From Anaerolineae bacterium (GTDB taxonomy: Bacteria > Chloroflexota > Anaerolineae > UBA1429), in assembly GCA_021162655.1 (NCBI GenBank), contig JAGGYI010000175.1, positions 1-39,050 of the forward strand: a DNA stretch of 39,050 nt. The letters run 5' to 3'. The notes beneath the pieces were generated by a model. That model did no database searches and had not been told where the DNA came from. It worked only from the letters and a program-made list of their open reading frames with translations. Of the stretch, positions 15,592 through 23,405 are shown in pieces. Position numbers and translations under genes: made by a program. Every line of letters starts with the position of its first letter. Position 1 is the stretch's first letter.

Positions 15592-15694
15592 CTTGCAACT
15601 CCTTTCTTATGTTTCGTTCGCCATTGAACGCTCCCAATGCAAAAGGGGGGAAACGTCTGAACCTGGACCTATGGGATAGCTCCCTCTAATTAGG

Positions 15695-15723
15695 AAAATA
15701 ACATTTTAAACCTTAACTGTCAA
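15695..15723 (-). promoter_or_regulatory. Strong promoter for hpf
   Basis: On the minus strand: perfect TTGACA (15723-15718), 17-bp spacer ending in TGT, and TATTTT (15700-15695), an extended -10. The leader to hpf is about 95 nt and contains small inverted repeats (for example 15615-15630). Confidence 0.75.
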
Positions 15724-15735
15724 CCCTTGGGAAGG

Positions 15736-15760
15736 TAAAAAGAGGGCATCCCTATTTTTT
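15736..15760 (-). terminator. Weak terminator after the Gfo/Idh/MocA gene
   Basis: A 4-bp AGGG/CCCT hairpin with a 3-nt loop (15743-15753) followed by T-runs on both strands. The stem is short, so termination is uncertain. Confidence 0.3.
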
Positions 15761-15799
15761 AGACGAAAGGAGGAGAAAGCGGGTTCCCTCAGCCCGAAG

Positions 15800-16831
15800 C
15801 TACCAGCTGAGCTCCTCGGCCAGGCCCCCATTCTTGAGCGAGCGATTCGCCCCCTCAAGGATCTTGACGACATTCAGGCCCACTACGCCATCGCTACGCG
15901 GGGAACGCCCCTCACGGATGCACTCCAAGAAATGGCGACATTCCAGTTCAAGGGGCTCGGCATTAGAGATGGCCGGCGTGGTAATATCTCCATAGCGGTA
16001 GGAGAGACGAAATTCCTCTAACGTATCCGAATAGGGGGGTGCATCGACCCCCTTGTCATAGATTTTGATCTTTTCCGTGGGTTCGACGTCATCATAAACG
16101 ATCATCTTTTTGGACCCCACTACAGTGATGCGGCGAATCTTGCAGGGATCAAGCCAACTCACCCGAATATCCGCCATGATCCCCGTGGGGAAATAAAGGG
16201 TCACATAAGCCACATCCTCAATGTTGGGCTGCACATAGGCTGCCCCGCGGGCACTTACCTGAGTGGGCTTCATCCCCAGGATGTAGAGAAGGATCGAGAC
16301 ATCATGCGGGGCGAGATCCCAGATTACATTGATATCCTGCTGAAAGATACCCAAGTTCACCCTGGTGCAATTGATATAGTAGACTCGGCCCAGCTCCCCT
16401 TTGGCAATATACTCTTTGAGGTACTGCACCGCCGGATTGTACTCAAAAGTGTGCCCCACCATAAGGACACGCCCCCGCTCTTTGGCCAGAGCGATGAGCT
16501 CCTCAGCCTCGCGCGAGTCGCGCGTCAGAGGCTTTTCTACCAAGACATGCTTATTGTGCAAGAGGGCCTCTTTGGCCATCTGGTAGTGGGTCGAGACGGG
16601 TGTGGCAACGGCCACTGCCTCCACCGGAGAAGCCAAAAGCTCCCGATAATCCTTGGTCGTGCGCACCCCGGGGTAAAGGCCGCGGATGTGATCTAAACGG
16701 TCCTGGCGCAGATCCGCCACGATGTACATATCTGCCCCAGGAATAGACTGAAAGTTGCGGACCAGCTTGGGCCCCCAGTAACCACAGCCAACAACCCCTA
16801 CCCGAATATTGCGCATCTTGTTATCGATCAA
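15800..16831 (-). CDS. Gfo/Idh/MocA family NAD(P)-dependent oxidoreductase
   Basis: A 343-residue sugar oxidoreductase of the WlbA/WbpB-like branch. The N-terminal Rossmann domain has VGVVGCGYWGPKLVRNF for the dinucleotide, AVATPVSTHYQMAKEAL, and the catalytic-lysine motif VLVEKPLT. The C-terminal domain carries DLAPHDVSILLYILG with the conserved His of the family. Members of this branch oxidise UDP-N-acetyl-amino sugars at C3 in making surface glycans, which fits the glycosyltransferases nearby, but the substrate here is inferred. The start is TTG with a GAGAGGG site about seven bases upstream; an ATG five codons in has no suitable site. It has its own promoter and no co-directional neighbour. 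Confidence 0.88.
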   Translation of the reverse strand: MIDNKMRNIRVGVVGCGYWGPKLVRNFQSIPGADMYIVADLRQDRLDHIRGLYPGVRTTKDYRELLASPVEAVAVATPVSTHYQMAKEALLHNKHVLVEKPLTRDSREAEELIALAKERGRVLMVGHTFEYNPAVQYLKEYIAKGELGRVYYINCTRVNLGIFQQDINVIWDLAPHDVSILLYILGMKPTQVSARGAAYVQPNIEDVAYVTLYFPTGIMADIRVSWLDPCKIRRITVVGSKKMIVYDDVEPTEKIKIYDKGVDAPPYSDTLEEFRLSYRYGDITTPAISNAEPLELECRHFLECIREGRSPRSDGVVGLNVVKILEGANRSLKNGGLAEELSW

Positions 16832-16858
16832 TGGTCGACCCTCTCACCCTTTTGCCCC

Positions 16859-16887
16859 ATACTACCAGATAACGGCCATAATGTAAA
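16859..16887 (-). promoter_or_regulatory. Promoter for the Gfo/Idh/MocA gene
   Basis: Minus strand TTTACA (16887-16882), 17-bp spacer ending in TGG, TAGTAT (16864-16859). The leader to the TTG start is about 20 nt. Confidence 0.6.
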
Positions 16888-16943
16888 ATGCATTCTCCCA
16901 GCCGCCGAACAGGGGCCCTATCAGCAACCTGGCCCACCTCCCC

Positions 16944-16971
16944 TTGATTTTGCCCCCCAAGCCACTATAAT
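16944..16971 (+). promoter_or_regulatory. Promoter for fdhD
   Basis: TTGATT (16944-16949), 16-bp spacer, TATAAT (16966-16971). It predicts a transcript start near 16978 and a leader of about 85 nt containing a long hairpin. Confidence 0.65.
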
Positions 16972-17007
16972 GAAAGGGAACCTCGTTCTATCATGAGTTC
17001 TTTCATA

Positions 17008-17042
17008 TTGGAGTGGCCGACTATACCTCTTGGCCACTCCAA
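17008..17042 (+). promoter_or_regulatory. Long hairpin in the fdhD leader
   Basis: Thirteen-base arms (17008-17020 and 17030-17042, core GGAGTGGCC/GGCCACTCC, one G-U pair) enclose a 9-nt loop. It ends 8 bases before the AGGAGAG ribosome site and is not followed by a U-run. It could be an operator palindrome or an RNA control element. Confidence 0.6.
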
Positions 17043-17062
17043 GCCGTCTTAGGAGAGCCAAC

Positions 17063-17911
17063 GTGAGGGGAGCCAAGGAGAGTGGTCCACCGATAGCCGA
17101 AAAGCGCGTCTGGATGCTTGAAAATGGGCGCCTGCAGGAGAGAACCATCGCCGTCGTGTTGGAAGAGCCCCTTGCCCTGGAGATCAATGGCCGCCAAGCG
17201 GCGGTGCTGATGCGCCTTCCGGGGATGGAAAAAGAGCTCGCCGTCGGCTTTTGCCTCAGTGAAGGGCTTGTAGAGCGCTTTGAGGACATCCTCCTTGTGC
17301 ACCACTGCGGCCAAGGCTTGCCCGCTCCCGGAGAAGACAGCCCCGAGGGAGAGGGCCTCTCAGGCAACCGAGTTCAGATGCGCGTCCGCACCGAGGCCCT
17401 GAGGGAGGAGGCACGGCTAGAAGTCATCCGCCTGGTCCGGGCAGGATGTGGTGCAGTGGATATTGAAAGAGCCGAACTGCCCTTGCAGGCTCTCGAAGAA
17501 GGCCCCCAAGTAGATGCCCAAGCCCTCCTCAAAATGGGGGAGATCATCCGCAGGGAGCAACCACTTCACAAGCTGGCGGGAGGGGTTCACGCCGCGGCGC
17601 TTTTCCACCTCGATGGCACGCTCGTCGCCCTCTGTGAAGATGTCGGCCGGCACAACGCCGTCGATAAGGCCATCGGCCACTGCCTTTTGCGCCACATCCC
17701 CCTGCGAGATAAAGTCCTCCTCTGCACGGGGAGGCTCAGCTACGAGATGGTCACCAAAGCTATCCGCATAGGCATCCCCATCCTCGCTTCTCTCTCAGCC
17801 CCCACTGCCCTCGCGGTACAACTGGCTGAACAGTTTCGCCTCACCATTGTTGGCTATTTGCGAGGACAACGCATGCGCATCTATGCTCACCCCCAACGCA
17901 TCCGCACCTAG
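17063..17911 (+). CDS. fdhD: Formate dehydrogenase accessory sulfurtransferase FdhD
   Basis: Delivers sulfur to the molybdenum cofactor of formate dehydrogenase before the cofactor is inserted. The 282-residue protein has EEPLALEINGRQAAVLMRLPG near the start, AVGFCLSEGLV, a cysteine motif RAGCGAVD with C129, the GGVHAAALF segment and the family signature CEDVGRHNAVDKAIG, then GRLSYEMVTKA. The E. coli enzyme uses a C-x-x-C pair at this position; only one cysteine is present here, which is known to vary in the family. The start is GTG, supported by AGGAGAG five bases upstream; a TTG 11 codons earlier lies within the leader hairpin. No formate dehydrogenase or cofactor genes are near. Its stop overlaps that of the convergent GT39 gene. 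Confidence 0.94.
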   Translation: MRGAKESGPPIAEKRVWMLENGRLQERTIAVVLEEPLALEINGRQAAVLMRLPGMEKELAVGFCLSEGLVERFEDILLVHHCGQGLPAPGEDSPEGEGLSGNRVQMRVRTEALREEARLEVIRLVRAGCGAVDIERAELPLQALEEGPQVDAQALLKMGEIIRREQPLHKLAGGVHAAALFHLDGTLVALCEDVGRHNAVDKAIGHCLLRHIPLRDKVLLCTGRLSYEMVTKAIRIGIPILASLSAPTALAVQLAEQFRLTIVGYLRGQRMRIYAHPQRIRT

Positions 17912-20259
17912 GGATGGATGGTGAGCCTCTCCAAAAGTTCCTTCTGCCCCATTGCCTGAAGAAATAGCCGATAGCTCCCTGGCTTGAGCTCTGCAGGCAA
18001 GGGGAGCTTGTGTATGTCGCGAACGACCTCTCCTTCCCGCCAATCAGAGGGGGGATAGCTCCCTCCCACAACCTGGATAGGCCAGCGAGCGAGGACGCGC
18101 CCCTCGCGGTCTTGCAACACCGCCTCCAAGGCATATGGGCAGAGAGCCGGCCCCTCTTTGCGCCAAAAGAGCACAAGCTCGAGCACATCCCCTGGGTGGA
18201 GAGGAGCAGTAGGCTGATGAGCGAAACCCAACCGGTGAGCATTATGCCCTAAAAGCCGCAGCCCTCCCCAGGAAACATCATCCTTGGCGCGTAAATCCAG
18301 AGCGGCAAGAGGAGGGGGGGCCTTGGCCGGCAGCACCATCAAGGGTGTCAACTGAAGAGCATCGCCGACTTGCTTGCCAGCCCAGACGATTGGCAGGCGC
18401 TGCCCATCCTCCAGGCCATACATCCCCACCACCAAAGTATGCTGGCCCGGTGGCGTCCCCGGACGAATGAGCACCCCATAGTTATCGGCGAGGGTTTCCC
18501 CAGGTTTCCAGGTAGTGGTCAGGCGTCCCCCACCTCCTGGCTCGCTATCACGCTGACCAACGATGTTCCCCCGAGCATCAACAAGGTGCACAAAAACCTT
18601 GTAGCGCTTGGCTATGGGGGCCAAAGCCTCCCAAAAGAGGGTGAGTTGGACGATTTCCCCACTGCGCGGCCGAGGTGTGAGGAGGGTGTATCCTCGCAGG
18701 CGAATTTTATCCCCCAAGACAACGTCCAAAGGATGGGCGATCTCCTGGGCAGGGGCCCGTGGCACGGCATAGACTACCAACCGCACATTACCAAACCAAC
18801 TATCCATGGCCTTGAAACAGTGGCGATCAAGCCACCCTTCGACGAACCCCTGGGGATCGCTCTCACGCGTGGCCCAAAAGATGGCATAGATGCGCGGATG
18901 CCGGGCGACGATCTCCTTGAGCTCTGCTTCAGTGCGCTGAGGATCCATCGGGCGCTGCCGCGGCAAGGGATACTGGGCAAGAGGGCCGTGATAATAATAA
19001 TCCACCGTCTCAATCTGCGAGGGAGCGTTGATGAGGATGGCATCCTGGGGGCCTGCCGTCGCTTCAATATAGGCAACGATCCCCCGGTAATCATCCCGGA
19101 AACAGGAAGGATCAAAATAAAGGCGTTGAAGGGCCAGAGCATCGCCTAGGCAAAGCCCTATCACCAACACCAAGGCCATCCCCCAAGCGACCCAGCGTTG
19201 CCACGCCAGAGCCCCCCTCAAGAAGGCCAAAGAGAACACCCCCCTTGCCTGAAGAGCCAGAAAAGCTGGACTCACCAAAAGGAGGAACTTGGACTTGAAC
19301 ATGGGACGAGAAAGAGAGAGGAGATAGAGCACTCCCAACGGCACAAGCAAATAAGCTGCTATCATCACAAGGCCCCACCCAGGGCGGGCAACCCTTCGCT
19401 CTCTGGGGAGGCAGAGCCCCAAGATGACAAGCAGAGCCTGACCCCAAGTCAACCAACGCACCCAGGGCAGCCCTTTGCTGGCAACGCCAAAGGAGAGCGT
19501 CCGCACCGCTTGAGCGCCAAAATGCCACAGGTGCAGGGGTTCACTCACCGCAGGCCAACTCCGCAAAGAGGCCCAGGAAAGCCGGAGCCAAGGCAGGTAG
19601 CTCAAGAGGAGAAGTACCTGCACCCCCACCCAAGCTCCAAGCAATCGCCAAGGGTGAAGGGCCTCCCTTCTCAGAGCGACCCAAAGCACAAGGGCCACCC
19701 CCTGGGCTATCAAGAGGAAGAAGGACAGATAATGACTGTAGATGGCCAAGAGGGAAGAAAAGAAATAAGCTGCCCAAAGCCCAAGACCCGCGCGCTTTTT
19801 CTCTGTTCGCAAAAGCGCACTCAATGCCCAGGTAGAGCAGAGCCCCAAAAGGGACATCAGGATGTACATCCGCGCCTCTTGGGAATAGTAAACCTGGAAA
19901 GGGGCCACAGCCACCAAAAAGGCCGCCAGGAGCGCCTCTTCAGGGCTCCACAGAGAGCGCAACCAGCCGTAGAGGCCAGCAACCAAAAGCGTACCCAAAA
20001 GAGCTGAGAGGGCCCGCACAGCCACCTCACTGGTACCCCAAAGCCTCACCCAAAAGTGCAAAAGGTAATAATAGAACGGCGGATGGATATCGTGAGCGGC
20101 GTTTTGGGTAATGGTGGCAAGATCTCGCTGAGCCAGGGCCACACTAGTGCCCTCATCATTCCAGAGGCTCTGGGCAGAGAGGCGATAGAAACGCAGCCCC
20201 AAGGCCAAGCCAAGGATCAAGAGAAAGGCGAGCAACTCCTTCCAACGCGCCGACCTCAT
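17908..20259 (-). CDS. GT39 (ArnT/PMT-like) glycosyltransferase with two C-terminal beta domains
   Basis: A 783-residue polytopic glycosyltransferase using polyprenyl-phosphate sugar donors on the outer face of the membrane. The first 420 or so residues have about eleven membrane segments and the GT39 marks: WNDEGTS in the first outer loop with its acidic pair, AAHDIHPPFYYYLLHFW, and PFQVYYSQEARMYIL. Residues about 420-520 form a soluble loop region. After about 540 come two similar beta-sandwich-like units, one starting GDKIRLRGYTL with VFVHLVDARGNIVGQRDSEP, the other beginning WGGLRLLGHN with ALEAVLQDREGRVLARW. Such tails are often seen in Chloroflexota GT39 proteins. The ATG at 20259 has AGGAGG upstream and overlaps the previous stop (ATGA). 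The glycoside hydrolase gene directly upstream shares its mRNA. Confidence 0.87.
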   Translation of the reverse strand: MRSARWKELLAFLLILGLALGLRFYRLSAQSLWNDEGTSVALAQRDLATITQNAAHDIHPPFYYYLLHFWVRLWGTSEVAVRALSALLGTLLVAGLYGWLRSLWSPEEALLAAFLVAVAPFQVYYSQEARMYILMSLLGLCSTWALSALLRTEKKRAGLGLWAAYFFSSLLAIYSHYLSFFLLIAQGVALVLWVALRREALHPWRLLGAWVGVQVLLLLSYLPWLRLSWASLRSWPAVSEPLHLWHFGAQAVRTLSFGVASKGLPWVRWLTWGQALLVILGLCLPRERRVARPGWGLVMIAAYLLVPLGVLYLLSLSRPMFKSKFLLLVSPAFLALQARGVFSLAFLRGALAWQRWVAWGMALVLVIGLCLGDALALQRLYFDPSCFRDDYRGIVAYIEATAGPQDAILINAPSQIETVDYYYHGPLAQYPLPRQRPMDPQRTEAELKEIVARHPRIYAIFWATRESDPQGFVEGWLDRHCFKAMDSWFGNVRLVVYAVPRAPAQEIAHPLDVVLGDKIRLRGYTLLTPRPRSGEIVQLTLFWEALAPIAKRYKVFVHLVDARGNIVGQRDSEPGGGGRLTTTWKPGETLADNYGVLIRPGTPPGQHTLVVGMYGLEDGQRLPIVWAGKQVGDALQLTPLMVLPAKAPPPLAALDLRAKDDVSWGGLRLLGHNAHRLGFAHQPTAPLHPGDVLELVLFWRKEGPALCPYALEAVLQDREGRVLARWPIQVVGGSYPPSDWREGEVVRDIHKLPLPAELKPGSYRLFLQAMGQKELLERLTIHP

Positions 20260-21725
20260 CGACGCTCCTCCTGATAAAGGCGCTGCCGAAGCACAAGCGC
20301 CAAGCTGGCCAGCAGGGCAATCCCCGCCACCAAGAGGAGGCTCCCAAAGGGCGGCTGCCGCCAAACGATCAGACCATCAAGGGCAAGTTCGCCCTCAGCA
20401 ACAGTCAGGTGTGCACGATGACGGCCATCCTTCAACCACTGGGCCACAGTAATAGCCGATGCTCCCTCTGAAGACCTGACCAGCCGAGGGAGAGACACTC
20501 GGCGCCCGTCGATGCTGAGCTCCAGATGGTCCAGCTGAGCAGGACCCCGCAACACCAAGGCCAAGCCCGTGCCTTCGAAATAGAAATCCAGGGTGGCCCC
20601 TTCTCGCCCCAAGGCATAGGCCCCCAACACGGCCTCCTCGGCACGCAGGTGCTGCCAAGGCCCCGCATAGTGCAAGGCCCAATGATCCTCCTGATGATAG
20701 CCTATGTGCACCACAGGGGGCTGCTTAGCCAACCAGGAGAGAGCCCCATAAACTGGAAGTGGCGTGAAATCTGGCTCGAGCATACGAAAGTAATACCAAG
20801 CCTGATCTTTTTCCAGATCGCTGGGCCGGCGCAGGAACCAATAGTTCATCACCCCCATCCAGGGCCACTCGCGCGCGGCACGCATATAAGCCTCTACCGC
20901 ATAGGCAGCTTGTTGTTCCTCGCTGACTCGCCCATAAATGGCCGGCCCGGCAAAATCCTTGGGGAGAGCATTCCAGCCCACCTCCGTCGCCCAGATAGGC
21001 TTGTGGGCATCGCCATGACGTACCATGATCTCGCGGATCAATTGTACCCGGGCGAAATTCGTGCGATCTGGGCTCACCCGTCGGTCATAGGGGCCCGTCC
21101 AAAGGCCATAGACCATGGCCCCCATAATATCAAAATAATCCTTGGCCCCCGCCTGGTACATCCGCTCAAGGTAGACGAGGTCGCTCATATTGCGGGCGCT
21201 CATCTCGGTCGTCTGAGCCAAGCCGGCCGCCAAGATCACACAGTCAGGATCCGCTTCCTTGGCCCGGCGGTAGGCCACCTTGAGCAGCTCCACATAAGCC
21301 TCTGGATTCGGTGGTTGATCCCCCCACTCGGGGAAGATATTTGGCTCGTTCCAGATCTGGTAATAGCGTACCCGCCCCCGATAACGGCTGACGACAGCAT
21401 AGACGAAATCGCCAAAATCCTCATAATCGTCGGGGGGAGCTTTGGTCCACCCCGGAGCATTACCAACCTTGCGCGACCAAGCAGGAGGATTATCCAAGCG
21501 GGCAATGATCTCCAACCCATATTTATTCGCCAAGTCGACGATGCGGTCGTATTTCTCCCAGGCACTCTTGTTCCAACGGTGATCCCAAAAATCACCCTTG
21601 GCCGAGATCTCGATATCCTCCCAGGGGAACTCTTGACGAATCCAATGGAAACCCGCCGCAGCGACAAGCTGCAAGCTTCGCTCCACCTTGGCGGGCTCCA
21701 CCTCCTGCTCAAGAAAGGTGTTCAC
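20256..21725 (-). CDS. Membrane-anchored glycoside hydrolase, main part (GH39/GH5-like)
   Basis: A 489-residue barrel of the clan-A type that hydrolyses beta-glycosidic bonds, probably in surface polysaccharide. It has AAGFHWIRQEFPWEDIE, the acid/base E127 in WNEPN, and nucleophile E248 in WATEVGWN. After residue 340 comes a beta-rich domain, and a hydrophobic segment at about 457-478 would anchor the C-terminus. The listed start is a GTG that is read as V of PYGVNTFLEQEVE, a motif that in related proteins lies inside the protein, not at its start. The missing N-terminal part is in the 81-codon frame immediately upstream, so the two are probably one gene broken at a G4 run (21740-21743). The downstream GT39 gene overlaps by four bases. 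Confidence 0.8.
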   Translation of the reverse strand: MNTFLEQEVEPAKVERSLQLVAAAGFHWIRQEFPWEDIEISAKGDFWDHRWNKSAWEKYDRIVDLANKYGLEIIARLDNPPAWSRKVGNAPGWTKAPPDDYEDFGDFVYAVVSRYRGRVRYYQIWNEPNIFPEWGDQPPNPEAYVELLKVAYRRAKEADPDCVILAAGLAQTTEMSARNMSDLVYLERMYQAGAKDYFDIMGAMVYGLWTGPYDRRVSPDRTNFARVQLIREIMVRHGDAHKPIWATEVGWNALPKDFAGPAIYGRVSEEQQAAYAVEAYMRAAREWPWMGVMNYWFLRRPSDLEKDQAWYYFRMLEPDFTPLPVYGALSWLAKQPPVVHIGYHQEDHWALHYAGPWQHLRAEEAVLGAYALGREGATLDFYFEGTGLALVLRGPAQLDHLELSIDGRRVSLPRLVRSSEGASAITVAQWLKDGRHRAHLTVAEGELALDGLIVWRQPPFGSLLLVAGIALLASLALVLRQRLYQEERR

Positions 21726-21967
21726 TCCGTACGGAGAGACCCCTGCATGGGCAATAGGACATAGGGGTCAGTACGCGGAGGCAGACGGGTGAGGCGGAGA
21801 TAGGCCAGCGCTAGGGTGCCCTTGATCTGCTCGCGCAGGTCTTCCTCTCCCGTCCAACTGGCCATCAAACGCCGGAGGGACCTTTGCTCGCCATAGACCA
21901 AGGCGGCCAGCACGAGGAGTGCCAGCACCAGCCAGATGAGCTTATACCATTTCGCTGTCCTCTTCAT
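21722..21967 (-). CDS. N-terminal membrane segment of the glycoside hydrolase, in another frame
   Basis: An 81-codon reading frame with a membrane segment (about residues 7-26) after a basic start, then a short soluble linker ending TDPYVLLPMQGSLRTE. Its stop overlaps the start assumed for the glycoside hydrolase by four bases (GTGA). If one G were added to the G4 run at 21740-21743, the reading would continue as QGVSPYGVNTFLEQEVE into the hydrolase. That gives an N-terminally anchored enzyme with the usual layout. It could instead be a separate small protein coupled to the next gene. The ATG at 21967 has an AGGTGAG site close upstream. Confidence 0.6.
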   Translation of the reverse strand: MKRTAKWYKLIWLVLALLVLAALVYGEQRSLRRLMASWTGEEDLREQIKGTLALAYLRLTRLPPRTDPYVLLPMQGSLRTE

Positions 21968-22052
21968 CGCTCACCTCACTGGGGCAAGACGCTCCCCGGC
22001 GAGAGCAGGTTCCCTCAACGGAAACAGGGCTAGGAGAATAAACACTGGCACC

Positions 22053-23390
22053 TCACAAGCGCTGCCGGGTGGAGCGGCGGGGTTTCTTGGACAGTGCCCC
22101 CCGGTAGCTGGGCACATCGATATCCACCAACGTACAGACCGAGGTATCCAAAAGGCGGCTCCGTAGGCGCTCGTCGAGAAGCTCCCAATCAGCAGTGGCA
22201 ACGGTAATGATGGTAGGCAAACGGGCGACATAGCGGTAGTTTAGGATCTGAAAGAGCTTCTCCTGAGCCCAGGGGGTAACGTTTTTGACGCCCAGGTCAT
22301 CGAGAACGAGAAGCCAAGCCCGGCGCACCTCGTTAAAACGCTGATCGTAAGAGACGGGGCTCCCTGGCTGGAAGGTTGCCCGCAGGTGATCGAGGAGATC
22401 GGCCGCCACTACAAAGAGGACGCGCATCCCGCTATGGGCCACTTTGTTTGCCACCGAGGCCGCCAGATGAGTCTTGCCCACGCCATAGCCCCCCCGCAAG
22501 AGCAACCAATTCACCGGGTGCTCGGCATACTCTTTGACCGTCTTGACCACCCGACGGAGATGGCGCACCTGAGCGGGCTCGAGCTCGCCACCACGATCAG
22601 AGAAAGTACCAAAAGTCATCCCACTGTAAAGACCCAGGCTACCAAAGGTCTCATCCTTGCCCTGCACGCGGAAATCGGTAGCATAGATGGGCACCGTGCG
22701 CACAAGGTTCTGATCGCGCAGGCGAGAAGCCAGACGGGGATCCATATCGGCAAAGGTCTGGTTGGTAGTGATGACGGTGGGCAGCTCAGCATTATAGCGA
22801 TAGTTCAACAACTGGTAGAGCTTTTCCACCGCCCAGGGAGTAGCATTCTGGGTACCCAGATCATCCAAAATGAGGAGCTCAATATCCCGCACCTGCTCAA
22901 AGCGCTCATCATAGCTCACCGGGCTGGTAGGGGCATAGGAGGCTCGCAGATAATCCAGCAGATCGGGCACAACAACAAAAAGCACGGGCTGCCCATGCTC
23001 CACGCGATAGTTGGCGATGGCCGCGGCCAGGTGGGTTTTCCCACAGCCATAGGGCCCCATAAAAAGGAGCCACCCCTGCGGATCCGCGGCGAACTCGCGG
23101 GCCGTATTCAACGCATCTCGCAGGCTAAAGGCCACTTCGGTAGAGACATCCTCCCCCACCTGAAAGGTCTCAAAGGTCATATGGCGCAAGTGTTGCAGGT
23201 TGCTCGCTTTACGCAGCTGCGCCAATCGCTTCTCTCGAATCTCACGGCGCTTGCAGATGCAAGGCACCGCCTTCCCAAAGAGGGGATGCCCCACCGGCAC
23301 CTTGAGGCGCACGAAACCCAGCCCACCACAGATGGGACAAACCTCTTGGCTATCTTTTTCAGAAGAAACAGGGATAGGCTTTTCTGCCAA
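22053..23390 (-). CDS. Tandem DnaC/IstB-like AAA+ ATPase, probable double helicase loader
   Basis: A 445-residue protein with two complete DnaC-type AAA+ modules in a row. The N-terminus has a zinc-knuckle-like cysteine set (C18, C21, C44, C46 in VCPICGG and PCICK). Module 1: Walker A GPYGCGKTH with K119, Walker B D176-D177 in LLILDDLGT, arginine R223 in ASRLRD. Module 2: Walker A GGYGVGKTH with K306, Walker B D364-D365 in LLVLDDLGV, and R412 in RSRLLD. Both retain all nucleotide-binding residues. Typical DnaC/DnaI loaders have a single module of about 250-300 residues, so this is a fused duplication. It follows the DnaD-like gene and dnaB in one operon, so loading of DnaB at the origin or forks is the natural role. 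TTG start with AAAGGAAG upstream. Confidence 0.85.
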   Translation of the reverse strand: MAEKPIPVSSEKDSQEVCPICGGLGFVRLKVPVGHPLFGKAVPCICKRREIREKRLAQLRKASNLQHLRHMTFETFQVGEDVSTEVAFSLRDALNTAREFAADPQGWLLFMGPYGCGKTHLAAAIANYRVEHGQPVLFVVVPDLLDYLRASYAPTSPVSYDERFEQVRDIELLILDDLGTQNATPWAVEKLYQLLNYRYNAELPTVITTNQTFADMDPRLASRLRDQNLVRTVPIYATDFRVQGKDETFGSLGLYSGMTFGTFSDRGGELEPAQVRHLRRVVKTVKEYAEHPVNWLLLRGGYGVGKTHLAASVANKVAHSGMRVLFVVAADLLDHLRATFQPGSPVSYDQRFNEVRRAWLLVLDDLGVKNVTPWAQEKLFQILNYRYVARLPTIITVATADWELLDERLRSRLLDTSVCTLVDIDVPSYRGALSKKPRRSTRQRL

Positions 23391-23405
23391 TGTGCTTCCT
23401 TTCCT

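Noticed and set aside
20526-21764. 412-codon plus-strand open frame opposite the glycoside hydrolase
   Set aside because: Shadow of a gene with clear catalytic motifs on the minus strand.
21968-22052. Search for a separate promoter before the glycoside hydrolase frame
   Set aside because: No convincing -35/-10 pair was found in this 85-bp gap; transcription is probably read through from the bfn-dnaB promoter.
21971-22231. 86-codon minus-strand frame after the tandem loader gene
   Set aside because: It overlaps the loader's C-terminal coding region in another frame and shows no ribosome site or motif.
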